Assembly (NCBI GenBank): GCA_017645275.1
Contig: JAGCPH010000051.1
Coordinates: forward strand, 1 to 57,831
DNA: 57,831 nt
Source: Bacteroidales bacterium
Lineage (GTDB): Bacteria > Bacteroidota > Bacteroidia > Bacteroidales > F082
Direction of reading: 5' to 3'
Shown here: piece after piece, positions 1 to 9,503 of the stretch
Layout of the letters: every line of letters begins with the position of its first letter
Numbering within the stretch: position 1 is the first letter of the stretch
Translations under genes and position numbers: made by a program
Notes under the pieces: generated by a model
The model's input: the letters and a program-made list of their open reading frames with translations, nothing else
Databases searched by the model: none
Told to the model about the DNA's origin: nothing

Positions 1-409
1 AATCATCCACAACATCGAGTTGCGTCCAGGTCAGGGTGCCAAGATGGCACGCAGCGCAGGCGCATACGCACAGCTGATGTCACGTGATGGTAAATACGCC
101 ATCTTGAAGATGCCTTCAGGTGAGACACGTCTCATCCTCCAGGCTTGCAGAGCTACAATCGGAACAGTGTCGAACGCCGACCACAACCTCGAGAAATCAG
201 GTAAGGCTGGTCGTAGCCGCTGGTTGGGCCGTCGCCCACGCGTCCGTGGTGTTGTTATGAACCCTGTCGATCACCCGATGGGTGGTGGTGAAGGCCGTGC
301 ATCAGGTGGCCATCCAAGAAGCCGCAAGGGCTTGCCGGCAAAGGGCTACAAGACACGTCATCCAAAGAACGCATCCAACAAGTATATCATTGAAAGACGT
401 AAGAAGTAA
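1..409 (+). CDS. rplB: 50S ribosomal protein L2, C-terminal part
   Basis: The window opens inside this gene; the reading frame runs from base 2 and 135 residues of about 275 remain. The fragment begins with [14 protein letters not shown] and holds HPMGGGEGR, the loop that carries the conserved histidine near the peptidyl-transferase centre, then a basic tail. L2 is a primary 23S rRNA binder needed for subunit joining. It is followed after 25 bases by rpsS in the usual S10-operon order. Identity is certain; only the N-terminal half is missing because of the window edge. Confidence 0.97.
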   Translation, partial: IIHNIELRPGQGAKMARSAGAYAQLMSRDGKYAILKMPSGETRLILQACRATIGTVSNADHNLEKSGKAGRSRWLGRRPRVRGVVMNPVDHPMGGGEGRASGGHPRSRKGLPAKGYKTRHPKNASNKYIIERRKK

Positions 410-434
410 TTAACCAAGTAAAAAGAGAGAAATT

Positions 435-710
435 ATGAGTCGTTCACTTAAAAAAGGACCATATATCCACTATAAACTCGAACAGAGAGTGTTGGATAAT
501 GTAGCAACAGGAAAGAAGACCGTTATCAAGACTTGGTCAAGAACTTCAATGATTTCACCTGATTTCGTTGGACAAACCATCGCTGTTCACAACGGTAATA
601 AATTCATCCCGGTTTACGTGACTGAGAACATGGTTGGACACAAACTCGGCGAGTTTGCTCCTACACGTACATTCAGAGGCCACTCGGGCAATAGAAAAGA
701 TGTTAAATAA
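435..710 (+). CDS. rpsS: 30S ribosomal protein S19
   Basis: A 91-residue protein of normal family length that starts [11 protein letters not shown] and contains the typical [15 protein letters not shown] and [13 protein letters not shown] blocks. S19 sits in the head of the small subunit next to S13 and contacts the A-site finger of 23S rRNA. It lies between rplB and rplV in the S10 operon. The start is preceded by an AG-rich stretch (AAAGAGAGAAATT) rather than a strong Shine-Dalgarno site, as is common in Bacteroidota. Confidence 0.98.
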   Translation: MSRSLKKGPYIHYKLEQRVLDNVATGKKTVIKTWSRTSMISPDFVGQTIAVHNGNKFIPVYVTENMVGHKLGEFAPTRTFRGHSGNRKDVK

Positions 711-718
711 TAAGAACT

Positions 719-1156
719 ATGGGAGCAAGAAAACATAACGCAGCAGAAGCCAGAAAGGCAGCTAAGAAACAGGTAGCTATGGCAAAGTTGAGCAATGTGC
801 CTACCTCGCCATTCAAGATGCGCCTTGTCGCTGACATGATTAGAGGAATGAAAGTGGAACTTGCACTGCATGCCTTATTATACTCACCTAAAGCGGCAGC
901 AAAGCCGGTGTATAAGTTACTCCGCTCAGCTATCGCCAACTGGGAAGCAAAGAACGAGGGTAAACGTATCGAAGACGCTAACCTGTACGTAAAAGAGATA
1001 TTTGTTGATGAAGGCCGCACACTGAAGCGCATTCAGCCAGCCCCACAGGGTCGTGCACACCGCATCCGCAAACGTTCTAACCACGTCACTATCATCGTCG
1101 ATAGCAGAATTGCAGATATGAAAGCCTCAGAAGCTAATGTTGAAGAAAAGAATTAA
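719..1156 (+). CDS. rplV: 50S ribosomal protein L22
   Basis: A 145-residue L22, longer than the roughly 110 residues of E. coli because of extra residues at both ends. The core motif [18 protein letters not shown] and the loop region [15 protein letters not shown], which lines the peptide exit tunnel, are clear. The last 15 or so residues ([11 protein letters not shown]) form an acidic tail. Only 8 bases separate it from rpsS. Confidence 0.97.
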   Translation: MGARKHNAAEARKAAKKQVAMAKLSNVPTSPFKMRLVADMIRGMKVELALHALLYSPKAAAKPVYKLLRSAIANWEAKNEGKRIEDANLYVKEIFVDEGRTLKRIQPAPQGRAHRIRKRSNHVTIIVDSRIADMKASEANVEEKN

Positions 1157-1167
1157 TTAAGATTACA

Positions 1168-1902
1168 ATGGGACAGAAAACTCATCCAATAGGTCTAAGA
1201 CTTGGAGTCATCAAAGGTTGGGACTCAAACTGGTACTGTGGTAAAGAAACAGCCAAGAACATCGGTGAAGACGATAAGATCCGCAAGTATCTTAACGCCC
1301 GTCTCGGTAAGGCTGGTATCTCTAAAATCGGTATCGAGCGTTCAATAAAGCTCGTCACAGTCACTATCTTCACAGCTCGTCCGGGCGTTATCATCGGTAA
1401 AGGTGGTACAGAGGTCGACAAGTTGAAGGAAGAGATGAAGAAACTCATCGGTAAGGAGATTCAGATCAACATCAGCGAGATCAAGAGACCTGAACTCGAC
1501 GCATTCATCGTCGCAAGTTCAATCGCAAAGCAAATTGAAGGACGTGTATCATTCCGTCGCGCCATCAAGAAGGCTGTGTCAGATACAATGAGAATTGGTG
1601 CCGAAGGTATCAAGGTCATCGCATCAGGCCGTGTCGGTGGTGCTGAAATGGCTCGTCAGGAAACCTACAAGGAAGGTCGTATTCCGCTGCACACACTGCG
1701 CGCCGACATCGACTATTCACTCGTGGAAGCTCACACATCATACGGCCGCATCGGTATTAAGGTGTGGATCTGCAAAGGTGAGATCTACGGTCGTCCGGAA
1801 CTGGTGCCTACCACCACAGCCGCTGCCGCTCCTAAAAAAGCCGGCAACCCAGGCAAACCACAAGGTGGCGCCCCACGTCGTAATAAACGTACTACTAAGT
1901 AA
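1168..1902 (+). CDS. rpsC: 30S ribosomal protein S3
   Basis: A 244-residue S3. It begins [13 protein letters not shown] and carries the KH type 2 motif around residues 65-75 ([17 protein letters not shown]) followed by the C-terminal S3 domain ([30 protein letters not shown]). S3 lines the mRNA entry tunnel. The last 30 residues are rich in Pro, Gly, Lys and Arg, a basic tail. Adjacent to rplP in the standard order. Confidence 0.98.
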   Translation: MGQKTHPIGLRLGVIKGWDSNWYCGKETAKNIGEDDKIRKYLNARLGKAGISKIGIERSIKLVTVTIFTARPGVIIGKGGTEVDKLKEEMKKLIGKEIQINISEIKRPELDAFIVASSIAKQIEGRVSFRRAIKKAVSDTMRIGAEGIKVIASGRVGGAEMARQETYKEGRIPLHTLRADIDYSLVEAHTSYGRIGIKVWICKGEIYGRPELVPTTTAAAAPKKAGNPGKPQGGAPRRNKRTTK

Positions 1903-1923
1903 GAAATAAAAAAACTATAAACG

Positions 1924-2343
1924 ATGTTACAACCTAAAAGAACAAGATACAGAAGACCTCAGAAAGGCAAGATGAAAGGCAACGCTCACCGCGGCCATGA
2001 ACTCGCCTTCGGTACTTTTGGTATTAAAACACTTGAGGAGCACCTGATCACAGCCCGCCAGATTGAGGCTGCACGTCAAGCTGTCACACGTCACATGAAA
2101 CGTGAAGGACAGATCTGGATCAGAATATTCCCTGACAAACCTATCACCAAGAAGCCTCTTGAGGTTCGTATGGGTAAAGGTAAAGGAGACGTCGAGTACT
2201 TCGTAGCTCGCGTAACTCCAGGTCACATGCTTTTCGAAGCTGCGGGCGTGCCGCTTGAAGTCGCAAGAGAAGCACTCCGCTTAGCCGCTCAAAAGCTTCC
2301 TGTAGCAACTAAATTTGTGGTTAGAAGAGATTATGTCGAATAA
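1924..2343 (+). CDS. rplP: 50S ribosomal protein L16
   Basis: A 139-residue L16 of normal length. Family blocks visible are [19 protein letters not shown] at the N-terminus, [18 protein letters not shown] in the middle, and [19 protein letters not shown]16 helps place the aminoacyl-tRNA in the A site of the large subunit. Lies 21 bases after rpsC and 16 before rpmC. Confidence 0.98.
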   Translation: MLQPKRTRYRRPQKGKMKGNAHRGHELAFGTFGIKTLEEHLITARQIEAARQAVTRHMKREGQIWIRIFPDKPITKKPLEVRMGKGKGDVEYFVARVTPGHMLFEAAGVPLEVAREALRLAAQKLPVATKFVVRRDYVE

Positions 2344-2359
2344 AAAACAGTAACGCATC

Positions 2360-2566
2360 ATGAAGAAAGAAGCTATCAATGAATTAAGTACTGCTGATCT
2401 GATGGAACGTATCGACGCCACACGCGATCAATATGTCAAAATGAAAATGCAACACGCAGTTTCTCCATTGGACAATCCGAATAAGCTCGGCGAGACACGT
2501 AAACAGTTAGCACGCATGCTGACAGAGCTCACAAAGCGTCAGAATGCTGAAAAGAACGTTAAATAA
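2360..2566 (+). CDS. rpmC: 50S ribosomal protein L29
   Basis: A 68-residue helical protein starting MKKEAINELSTADL, with the late family motif NPNKLGETRKQLARMLTELTK. L29 sits near the peptide exit tunnel, at the site where chaperones and SRP dock. Its position between rplP and rpsQ is universal in the spc-side of the S10 operon. Confidence 0.96.
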   Translation: MKKEAINELSTADLMERIDATRDQYVKMKMQHAVSPLDNPNKLGETRKQLARMLTELTKRQNAEKNVK

Positions 2567-2589
2567 TAAACGACGAAAGGATTTAAGAA

Positions 2590-2847
2590 ATGGAAGAAAG
2601 AAATCTTAGAAAAGAGAGAATCGGAGTCGTTGCCAGCAACAAGATGGACAAGACGATCGTCGTTGTGATTGAACGTCGTACAAAACACCCGATTTACGGT
2701 AAATTCGTTAAGAAATCAACAAGATTCTTCGCACATGACGAGAAAAATGAATGCAACATCGGCGACACCGTGCGCATCATGGAGACTCGTCCATTGAGCA
2801 AGAACAAACGTTGGAGACTCGTTGAAATAATAGAAAGGGCCAAGTAA
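2590..2847 (+). CDS. rpsQ: 30S ribosomal protein S17
   Basis: An 85-residue OB-fold protein with the family blocks [40 protein letters not shown] and [18 protein letters not shown]17 is an early-assembly protein that binds 16S rRNA. Its TAA stop shares one base with the ATG of rplN (TAATG), which suggests translational coupling. Confidence 0.98.
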   Translation: MEERNLRKERIGVVASNKMDKTIVVVIERRTKHPIYGKFVKKSTRFFAHDEKNECNIGDTVRIMETRPLSKNKRWRLVEIIERAK

Positions 2848-3215
2848 TGTTACAACAAGAATCAAGACTTGCAGTAGCCGACAACAGCGGTGCAAAGGAA
2901 GTGCTCTGCATCAGAGTGTTAGGCGGAACCAAAAAACGTTATGCCCGTATCGGCGACGTCATAGTGGTTACAGTGAAAGACGCTCTTCCAAGCGGTAACG
3001 TGAAGAAGGGTTCAGTAGTAAAAGCAGTCGTCGTCCGTACAAAGAAGGAGACACGCCGCGCCGACGGATCATACATCCGCTTCGACGACAACGCATGCGT
3101 CCTCCTCAACGGTCAGGGCGAAATGCTCGGAACTCGTATCTTTGGACCAGTGGCCAGAGAGTTGCGTGAGAAACAGTATATGAAAATCGTATCTCTTGCA
3201 CCTGAGGTACTCTAA
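2847..3215 (+). CDS. rplN: 50S ribosomal protein L14
   Basis: A 122-residue L14 of invariant family length. It starts [19 protein letters not shown] and contains [13 protein letters not shown] and [16 protein letters not shown]14 forms an intersubunit bridge and is the site where silencing factor RsfS binds. Its start overlaps the rpsQ stop by one base. Confidence 0.98.
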   Translation: MLQQESRLAVADNSGAKEVLCIRVLGGTKKRYARIGDVIVVTVKDALPSGNVKKGSVVKAVVVRTKKETRRADGSYIRFDDNACVLLNGQGEMLGTRIFGPVARELREKQYMKIVSLAPEVL

Positions 3216-3234
3216 TTAAGAAAGGAAAGAAGTT

Positions 3235-3552
3235 ATGAGTAAAATGTTTGTTAAAAAAGGCGACAACGTAGTCGTTATCGCTGGAACCCAGAAGGGCAAG
3301 AAAGGTACAGTGCTCAGCGTCGATACAGAGAAAAACCGCGTCATCGTCGACGGCGTCAACCTCGTGTCGAAGCATACAAGACCTAATACCGAAAACCCTA
3401 AAGGTGGTATAGTAAAGAAAGAAGCTTCCATCCATGCCTCAAACGTCATGGTTTGTGACAAGGACGGCAAAGCCGGCCGCATCGGTCGTAAAAAAGATGA
3501 ACAAGGAAAATCAGTCCGTTATTCAAAAAAATCAGGGGAGGTTATTAAGTAA
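3235..3552 (+). CDS. rplX: 50S ribosomal protein L24
   Basis: A 105-residue L24 with an N-terminal KOW motif ([18 protein letters not shown]) and the block [20 protein letters not shown]24 starts assembly of the large subunit by binding the 5' part of 23S rRNA. The stop overlaps the rplE start by one base (TAATG). Confidence 0.97.
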   Translation: MSKMFVKKGDNVVVIAGTQKGKKGTVLSVDTEKNRVIVDGVNLVSKHTRPNTENPKGGIVKKEASIHASNVMVCDKDGKAGRIGRKKDEQGKSVRYSKKSGEVIK

Positions 3553-4109
3553 TGAACTATCAACCCAAACTTAAAGTACAGTACAAGAGCGAAATCGTGC
3601 CTGCATTGATGAAGGAATTCCAGTACAAGACTGTGATGCAGGTTCCACGGCTTTTGAAAATTTCGCTCAATCAGGGTATCGGCGCAGCTCTCGCCGACAA
3701 GAAACTGATTGACTATGGTGTAGAGGAAATGACAGCTATCACCGGACAGAAAGCCGTACCGACAATTTCTAGACACGACGTTTCTAACTTCAAGCTTCGT
3801 CGTGGTAACCCGATCGGCGTGCGCGTGACGTTGCGCGGTGACAAGATGTACGAGTTTCTCGAACGCCTCGTCGCTGTAGCACTCCCACGTGTTCGTGACT
3901 TCAGAGGTATTAACGACAAAGGTTTCGATGGCCACGGCAACTACAGCTTCGGCGTCACCGAACAGATCATCTTCCCGGAGATCGACATGGACAAAGTCAA
4001 CAAGATCAACGGTATGGATATCACCTTTGTGACAACAGCGAACACCGACAAGGAAGCAATGGCCTTGTTGAAACAGTTTGGTCTTCCATTTAAAAACCAG
4101 AAAAAATAA
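3552..4109 (+). CDS. rplE: 50S ribosomal protein L5
   Basis: A 185-residue L5. Conserved segments are [37 protein letters not shown] and the C-terminal [21 protein letters not shown]5 binds 5S rRNA and the P-site tRNA. Its ATG overlaps the rplX stop, so the pair is likely translated together. It is followed after 7 bases by rpsN. Confidence 0.98.
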   Translation: MNYQPKLKVQYKSEIVPALMKEFQYKTVMQVPRLLKISLNQGIGAALADKKLIDYGVEEMTAITGQKAVPTISRHDVSNFKLRRGNPIGVRVTLRGDKMYEFLERLVAVALPRVRDFRGINDKGFDGHGNYSFGVTEQIIFPEIDMDKVNKINGMDITFVTTANTDKEAMALLKQFGLPFKNQKK

Positions 4110-4116
4110 GTAAGAT

Positions 4117-4386
4117 ATGGCAAAAGAATCAATGAAAGCGCGCGAGCGCAAGAGAATGGCGATGGTAGAGAAATACGCAGAGAAACGCGCCGCCCTCAAG
4201 GCAGCCGGTGACTACGTAGGTCTCCAGAAGCTTCCAAGAAACGCTTCACCTATCCGCGTACACAATCGTTGTCAGCTTACAGGACGTCCAAAAGGTTATA
4301 TGCGTCAGTTCGGCATCTCACGTATCAACTTCCGTGAAATGGCGCTCAAAGGTTTGATCCCAGGTGTTAAAAAAGCAAGTTGGTAA
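4117..4386 (+). CDS. rpsN: 30S ribosomal protein S14, zinc-free type
   Basis: An 89-residue S14 of the longer, zinc-independent class: the paired CxxC motifs of the short 61-residue form are absent, and only one Cys is present in the [11 protein letters not shown] region. The C-terminal block [24 protein letters not shown] is typical. S14 is assembled late into the head of the 30S subunit. Confidence 0.97.
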   Translation: MAKESMKARERKRMAMVEKYAEKRAALKAAGDYVGLQKLPRNASPIRVHNRCQLTGRPKGYMRQFGISRINFREMALKGLIPGVKKASW

Positions 4387-4408
4387 TATTTTAAAAAGGA
4401 TTAAAACT

Positions 4409-4807
4409 ATGATTACAGACCCTATAGCAGATTTTTTGACACGCGTCCGCAACGCAGTCAATGCGAAACATAGAATCGTGGAAGTCCCTGCTTCAAACGT
4501 GAAGAAGGCTATCACAAAGATCCTCTTCGAAAAAGGCTATATCCTTAACTATAAGTTCGAAGACGAAGGTCCTCAAGGTACTATTAAGATCGCTCTTAAA
4601 TACCACCCTGTTACCAAACAGCCGGCTATTGTGAGTATCGACCGCGTTTCACGCCCAGGTCTCCGTCAGTACGCCGACTCAGAGAACCTCCCGAGAGTCA
4701 TGAACGGTCTTGGCATCGCCATCATCTCGACCTCAAGAGGCATTATGACAGATAAAGAAGCTCGCAACCTTCACATCGGAGGCGAAGTGTTATGCTATGT
4801 ATCATAA
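4409..4807 (+). CDS. rpsH: 30S ribosomal protein S8
   Basis: A 132-residue S8 starting MITDPIADFLTRVRNA. The open frame extends upstream to 4364, but that would run into rpsN and add a non-homologous N-terminus; ATG 4409 sits 8 bases after AAAAAGGA and gives the family start. C-terminal motif ISTSRGIMTDKEARNLHIGGEVLCYV is the classic S8 signature. S8 binds the central domain of 16S rRNA. Confidence 0.97.
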   Translation: MITDPIADFLTRVRNAVNAKHRIVEVPASNVKKAITKILFEKGYILNYKFEDEGPQGTIKIALKYHPVTKQPAIVSIDRVSRPGLRQYADSENLPRVMNGLGIAIISTSRGIMTDKEARNLHIGGEVLCYVS

Positions 4808-4824
4808 TTTAGGAGGAAACAGTT

Positions 4825-5385
4825 ATGGCATTATCAAGAATCGGTAAATTACCTATTGCAATCCCAGCAGGTACTGAGGTTACAATCAAAGATAACGTTA
4901 TCACCGTCAAAGGTAAGCTTGGCACATTGAGCCAGGACTTCCACGGCGATGTTGAACTTAAAGTTGAAGACGGCCACATCCACGTGAGCCCGGCTAACAT
5001 CCCTAACGCTTCAGCCAAACACGGTCTCTACCGCGCGTTGATTTTCAACATGGTGAAAGGCGTATCAGAAGGTTTCGAGACAGTGCAGGAGTTCGTCGGC
5101 GTCGGCTACAAAGCTGAAGCTAAAGCCAACGGCAAACAACTCGAGCTCTCACTCGGTTTCTCACACAACATGATTTTCGTCATGCCAGCAGAAATCACAT
5201 GCGAGACCATCAACGAAAGAGGAAAGAACCCTATCCTCAAGATGCGTTCATATGACAAGCAGTTGCTCGGCCAGGTGGCAGCAAAGATCCGCTCGTACCG
5301 TAAGCCTGAACCTTACAAGGGCAAGGGTATCAAGTTCGAGGGTGAAGTGCTCCGTCGCAAGGCAGGTAAGGCAGCAGGTAAATAA
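4825..5385 (+). CDS. rplF: 50S ribosomal protein L6
   Basis: A 186-residue L6 with start MALSRIGKLPIAIPAGTEV and the C-terminal signature PEPYKGKGIKFEGEVLRRKAGKA. It is preceded by a full Shine-Dalgarno stretch AGGAGG at 4811-4816, eight bases before the ATG, which is unusual next to its AG-poor neighbours. L6 lies near the sarcin-ricin loop and the factor-binding site. Confidence 0.98.
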   Translation: MALSRIGKLPIAIPAGTEVTIKDNVITVKGKLGTLSQDFHGDVELKVEDGHIHVSPANIPNASAKHGLYRALIFNMVKGVSEGFETVQEFVGVGYKAEAKANGKQLELSLGFSHNMIFVMPAEITCETINERGKNPILKMRSYDKQLLGQVAAKIRSYRKPEPYKGKGIKFEGEVLRRKAGKAAGK

Positions 5386-5411
5386 TGTTTAATTTTTAAA
5401 TTGAAAGAAAG

Positions 5412-5765
5412 ATGAATAAGAAGATCGAAAGAAGATTAAACATCAAGAGACGCGTCCGTAAGACCATCAGCGGCACAGCGGCACGCCCAAGAATGTCTGT
5501 CTTTAGAAGCAACAAGCAGATTTACGTTCAACTTATCGATGACGAAGCTGGCAAGACCCTCGTAGCTGCGAGCTCATGCGAAAACGGAATCGAAGAAGAA
5601 AAAATCACAAAGATCGAGAAAGCCGCTAAAGTCGGTAACCTCATTGCTGAAAAAGCAAAGGCAGCTGGCATCGAGACAGTGGTGTTCGATCGTAACGGTT
5701 ATTTGTATCACGGTAGAGTTAAGTCTTTAGCAGACGGCGCTCGTAATGGAGGATTAAAATTCTAA
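5412..5765 (+). CDS. rplR: 50S ribosomal protein L18
   Basis: A 117-residue L18: basic N-terminus ([19 protein letters not shown]), [18 protein letters not shown] in the middle and the signature [20 protein letters not shown] at the end. L18 carries 5S rRNA into the large subunit with L5 and L25. Six bases separate it from rpsE. Confidence 0.98.
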   Translation: MNKKIERRLNIKRRVRKTISGTAARPRMSVFRSNKQIYVQLIDDEAGKTLVAASSCENGIEEEKITKIEKAAKVGNLIAEKAKAAGIETVVFDRNGYLYHGRVKSLADGARNGGLKF

Positions 5766-5770
5766 AAGCT

Positions 5771-6289
5771 ATGGCAGAAGTCAACGTAAAAAAAGTTAAA
5801 ACTTCGGAAATCGAGTTGAAAGAACGCTTGGTCCACGTCGGTCGTGTGACAAAGGTCACCAAGGGTGGACGTGCATTTACCTTCGCAGCACTTGTCGTCG
5901 TCGGCAATGAGAACGGCGTCGTGGGTTACGGCCTCGGTAAAGCTAAGGAAGTTCAAGCCGCTGTTCAGAAAGGCACTGAAGATGCAAAGAAGAACCTCAT
6001 CAAGGTTCCGGTCATCAACGGTACTCTTCCGCACGAGCAGTACGGCAAATATTGCGGTGCTTACGTGTACATCCAACCAGCTACCCCTGGTACCGGTGTT
6101 ATCGCAGGCGGTGCAATGCGTGCAGTTCTTGAAAGCGTCGGCGTGAAAAACGTTCTCGCTAAGTCAAAAGGTTCATCAAACCCTCACTCAGTGGTGAAAG
6201 CTACCTTCGCAGCTCTTGCAAAGATGCGCGACGCCCGCACAGTAGCCCAGATGAGAGGTGTTGACATGGATGTGGTGTTTAACGGATAA
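5771..6289 (+). CDS. rpsE: 30S ribosomal protein S5
   Basis: A 172-residue S5. The N-terminal S5 double-stranded-RNA-like fold has [21 protein letters not shown] and [17 protein letters not shown]; the C-terminal domain holds [20 protein letters not shown]5 contributes to decoding fidelity and mRNA helicase activity at the entry tunnel. Confidence 0.98.
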   Translation: MAEVNVKKVKTSEIELKERLVHVGRVTKVTKGGRAFTFAALVVVGNENGVVGYGLGKAKEVQAAVQKGTEDAKKNLIKVPVINGTLPHEQYGKYCGAYVYIQPATPGTGVIAGGAMRAVLESVGVKNVLAKSKGSSNPHSVVKATFAALAKMRDARTVAQMRGVDMDVVFNG

Positions 6290-6306
6290 TCTAAAATTTT
6301 GAAAAA

Positions 6307-6489
6307 ATGAAAAAAGTAAGAATAACTCAGATTAGAAGTGGCATCGGCAGACCACAGGATCAGAAGGACACTCTCAAGAGCTTGAACCTCAGAAAGATGC
6401 ATCAGTCAGTTGAAGTGGACATGGAAAACCCTTCAGTGGCTGGCATGGTTGAGAAAGTGAAACACCTTCTCAAAATTGAAGAAATCTAA
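6307..6489 (+). CDS. rpmD: 50S ribosomal protein L30
   Basis: A 60-residue L30 with the family pattern KKVRITQIRSGIGRPQDQKDTLKSLNLRKMH... followed by a helix ending HLLKIEEI. Normal length. Lies between rpsE and rplO as in most bacteria. Confidence 0.96.
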   Translation: MKKVRITQIRSGIGRPQDQKDTLKSLNLRKMHQSVEVDMENPSVAGMVEKVKHLLKIEEI

Positions 6490-6518
6490 TTGTTAAACTA
6501 AGAAATTAAAAAATAGTT

Positions 6519-6962
6519 ATGGATCTTAGTAATCTTAAACCGGCAGAAGGTTCTGTGAAAGATCGTAAGAGAATCGGTCGCGGACAAGGCTCAGGCTACG
6601 GCGGAACATCAACACGTGGTCACAAAGGAGCCGGCTCACGCTCAGGCAACACCCACAAGATCGGTTTCGAAGGCGGTCAGATGCCTCTCGCACGTCTCGT
6701 GCCTAAGTACGGCTTCAAGAACATCAACCGCGTGGAATATCGCGCAGTGAACATCGAGGTTCTCGAAGACTTCGCTAACAGCGGCATCACCGACATCACA
6801 CCAGAACTGTTGAAAGAAAACGGCTTCGTCGGAAAATATGAACTCGTTAAAATTCTCGGAAACGGTGAATTGACAAAGGCAGTCAACGTGAAAGCCAACG
6901 CATGGTCGAAAGGCGCTGAAGAGGCTATCACAAAGGCTGGCGGTACTATTGAGAAAATTTAA
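6519..6962 (+). CDS. rplO: 50S ribosomal protein L15
   Basis: A 147-residue L15. The N-terminal Gly/Arg-rich signature RIGRGQGSGYGGTSTRGHKG (residues about 18-37) is followed by GFEGGQMPLARLVPKYGFKN and a C-terminal globular part. L15 binds 23S rRNA late in assembly. Nineteen bases separate it from the likely secY start. Confidence 0.98.
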   Translation: MDLSNLKPAEGSVKDRKRIGRGQGSGYGGTSTRGHKGAGSRSGNTHKIGFEGGQMPLARLVPKYGFKNINRVEYRAVNIEVLEDFANSGITDITPELLKENGFVGKYELVKILGNGELTKAVNVKANAWSKGAEEAITKAGGTIEKI

Positions 6963-6981
6963 TCAACTAAACTAAAGAGAT

Positions 6982-8388
6982 ATGCAGGAGTTATTAATAG
7001 TATTTTTGGTGGTCTTGGTCGTTGCAGCCATCATGTGGTCAAACAAACGACTCAGAGAGAACATCCAGAATATCTTTAAAATCGAGGAATTGCGCAAGCG
7101 CATCCTCTATACGCTGTTGATCATTGCGATCTACCGCTTCGGCTCATACGTAGTGTTGCCGGGCGTCGACCCTAATGAACTCGCTGCGTTGAAGAATCAA
7201 AGCAACTCGGGTCTCCTTGGTTTGTTGAATATGTTCTCAGGCGGCGCATTCGCAAATGCTTCGTTGTTTGCTCTCGGTATCATGCCGTACATCACCGCAA
7301 GTATTATCATACAGTTGCTCGGCATGGCCATCCCTTACTTCCAGCGTCTGCAGAAAGAAGGCGAGAGCGGCCATCGTAAGATCAACCAGATTACACGTTA
7401 CCTTACAGTGCTTATCGTGGCAGTGCAGGCTCCGGGTTATATCGCTAACCTGAGAGCCCAGCTCCCAGCCACAGCTATCTATCCGTTCACAGGAGCTGCT
7501 CCTTCATTGTACTTCTGGATTTCATCAGTGATAATCCTCATCGCAGGTACTTTGTTCATCATGTGGCTCGGCGAACGTATCACCGACAAGGGCATCGGCA
7601 ACGGTATATCACTCATCATCATGATTGGTATCATCGCACGTCTGCCATTCGCTCTGTTCGCTGAGATAGCATCACGCTTCACTGAAGGTGTCGGCGGTCC
7701 TATCTTCTTCTTGCTCGAGATAGTATTCCTCGTCCTGGTTATCATCATGACAATACTTCTCGTCCAGGGAACACGTAAGATCCCGGTACAGTATGCGAAA
7801 CGCGTGGTCGGCAACAAACAGTACGGCGGTGTCCGCCAGTACATCCCGCTCAAGGTGAACGCTGCTGGCGTTATGCCAATCATCTTCGCCCAGGCTATCA
7901 TGTTTGTGCCTATCACCATCATCGGATACTCTAACACTGAGAATCTGAGCGGCTTCATGAGAGCTATGACTAACATGAACGGCTTCTGGTACAACTTTGT
8001 GTTCTTCATCCTCATCGTCCTCTTCACATACTTCTATACAGCTGTGACCATCAACCCGGCTCAGATGGCAGAAGACATCAAGAAGAACGGCGGCTTCATC
8101 CCTGGCGTGAAACCAGGCAAGCAGACGAGAGACTACATCGATACCATCATGTCGAGAATCACCCTTCCGGGTTCATTGTACCTCGGCGTCGTGGCTATCA
8201 TGCCAGCCCTCGTGTCAATAATGGGTGTCAACCATCAGTTCGCACAGTTCTATGGCGGCACATCATTGCTGATCCTCGTCGGTGTGGTGTTAGACACATT
8301 GCAGCAGATTGAAAGCCATCTTCTTATGCGTCACTATGACGGTCTCACCAAATCAGGCCGTATCAAAGGACGCGTCGGTAGAATGTAA
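6982..8388 (+). CDS. secY: Preprotein translocase channel SecY, with N-terminal hydrophobic extension
   Basis: SecY, the channel of the Sec translocon in the inner membrane. The core has ten transmembrane helices, the plug-side motif RFGSYVVLPGVDPNEL, the C4 loop GTRKIPVQYAKRVVGN and the C5 loop region GGFIPGVKPGKQT. From ATG 6982 the protein has 468 residues and an extra hydrophobic N-terminal stretch of about 18 residues (starting MQELLIVFLVVLVVAAI). An alternative ATG at 7033 gives 451 residues and the usual cytosolic N-terminus. I keep 6982 because it is 19 bases after rplO, behind AAAGAGA, but the choice is open. adk, often next to secY elsewhere, is absent. Confidence 0.95.
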   Translation: MQELLIVFLVVLVVAAIMWSNKRLRENIQNIFKIEELRKRILYTLLIIAIYRFGSYVVLPGVDPNELAALKNQSNSGLLGLLNMFSGGAFANASLFALGIMPYITASIIIQLLGMAIPYFQRLQKEGESGHRKINQITRYLTVLIVAVQAPGYIANLRAQLPATAIYPFTGAAPSLYFWISSVIILIAGTLFIMWLGERITDKGIGNGISLIIMIGIIARLPFALFAEIASRFTEGVGGPIFFLLEIVFLVLVIIMTILLVQGTRKIPVQYAKRVVGNKQYGGVRQYIPLKVNAAGVMPIIFAQAIMFVPITIIGYSNTENLSGFMRAMTNMNGFWYNFVFFILIVLFTYFYTAVTINPAQMAEDIKKNGGFIPGVKPGKQTRDYIDTIMSRITLPGSLYLGVVAIMPALVSIMGVNHQFAQFYGGTSLLILVGVVLDTLQQIESHLLMRHYDGLTKSGRIKGRVGRM

Positions 8389-8403
8389 TTTCAACAGACA
8401 GAT

Positions 8404-9180
8404 ATGATTCATTACAGAACAGATAGTGAAATCGAATTGTTGAGACAAGCCGCTTTGCTCGTGGGCAAAACCCTTGGCGAAGTGGGGAAGCATATACGTC
8501 CGGGAGTCCGTACCATCGACCTCGACAAACTCGCTGAAGAGTTTATCAGAGACCATGGAGCGACTCCGGCCTTCAAAGGCTACGACGGATTTCCCGGAAG
8601 TTTATGCATCTCGGTCAACGAGCAAGTGGTCCACGGCATCCCGGGTGACTACGAGCTCCGCGACGGCGATATCGTCTCGATCGACTGCGGCACAGTGCTG
8701 AACGGCTATGTCGGCGACTCAGCTTATACCTTCTGCTGCGGCGAGGTGTCGGAAGAAGTGAAGCTCCTTCTCAAACGCACGAAGGAATCGCTCTACAAAG
8801 GCATCGAGGCGGCAGTGGCTGGCAACAGGGTGGGCGACATCGGCTTCGCAGTGCAGAGCTACGTCGAACAGTTCGGTTACGGTGTGGTGCGTGAACTCGT
8901 CGGTCACGGTGTGGGACGCAAGATGCATGAAGACCCGCAGGTGCCTAACTACGGCAAACGTGGCACGGGCAACAAGCTCGAAGAAGGCATGGTGCTCGCC
9001 ATCGAACCGATGATCACACTCGGCAAAAAAGAAATAGTGCAGGAACGCGACGGATGGACTATCACTACCCGCGACCGCAAACCGGCAGCACATTTCGAGC
9101 ACGATATCGCGGTACGCCACGGCAAAGCCGAGATACTGTCAAGTTTTGAATGGGCAGAAGCAGTAGAAAACAACAAATAA
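8404..9180 (+). CDS. map: Methionine aminopeptidase, type I
   Basis: A 258-residue MetAP that removes the initiator methionine from new proteins. The five metal ligands are in the usual motifs: SIDCGTVLNGYVGDSAYTF (two Asp), GHGVGRKMHEDP (His), IEPMITLG (Glu) and a final FEHDIAV (Glu). It lacks an N-terminal zinc-finger extension, so it belongs to subtype Ia. Placement between secY and infA is standard. Confidence 0.97.
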   Translation: MIHYRTDSEIELLRQAALLVGKTLGEVGKHIRPGVRTIDLDKLAEEFIRDHGATPAFKGYDGFPGSLCISVNEQVVHGIPGDYELRDGDIVSIDCGTVLNGYVGDSAYTFCCGEVSEEVKLLLKRTKESLYKGIEAAVAGNRVGDIGFAVQSYVEQFGYGVVRELVGHGVGRKMHEDPQVPNYGKRGTGNKLEEGMVLAIEPMITLGKKEIVQERDGWTITTRDRKPAAHFEHDIAVRHGKAEILSSFEWAEAVENNK

Positions 9181-9192
9181 AAAGGAAATTAT

Positions 9193-9411
9193 ATGGCAAA
9201 ACAGATGTCAATTGAACAAGACGGAACCGTTACCGAATCACTCGGAAACGCCATGTTCCGCGTGGAATTGGAGAACGGACTTCAAATCATCGCACACATC
9301 TCCGGAAAGATGAGAATGCACTACATCAAAATCCTTCCTGGCGATAAAGTGAGACTTGAAATGTCGCCTTATGATCTGACAAAAGGTCGTATAACTTTCA
9401 GATACAAATAA
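9193..9411 (+). CDS. infA: Translation initiation factor IF-1
   Basis: A 72-residue single S1/OB-fold protein. The signature is present: [24 protein letters not shown] and [28 protein letters not shown]-1 blocks the A site during initiation. It lies 12 bases after map, and a probable promoter begins just behind it. Confidence 0.98.
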   Translation: MAKQMSIEQDGTVTESLGNAMFRVELENGLQIIAHISGKMRMHYIKILPGDKVRLEMSPYDLTKGRITFRYK

Positions 9412-9422
9412 TTTTACGTTTT

Positions 9423-9456
9423 TTTGTTGAACGTAACGGAAAAAAGCGTAATTTTG
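9423..9456 (+). promoter_or_regulatory. Bacteroidota promoter before rpmJ
   Basis: TAATTTTG at 9449-9456 matches the Bacteroidota -7 box TAnnTTTG, and TTTG lies 22 bases upstream at 9423-9426, close to the usual distance for the -33 box. This would let rpmJ-rpsM-rpsK-rpsD-rpoA-rplQ be transcribed independently of the spc genes. Confidence 0.65.
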
Positions 9457-9503
9457 CGCCCTAAAAAAAGAATGCTTCGAAAAAGATAAAAAAATTATAT
9501 AAA

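Noticed and set aside
3519-4199. 226-residue open frame on the minus strand
   Set aside because: It is antisense to rplE and rpsN, shows no recognisable domain and arises from codon bias of those genes.
9412-9503. Terminator after infA
   Set aside because: Runs of A and T are present but no stem; the stretch is better explained as a promoter.
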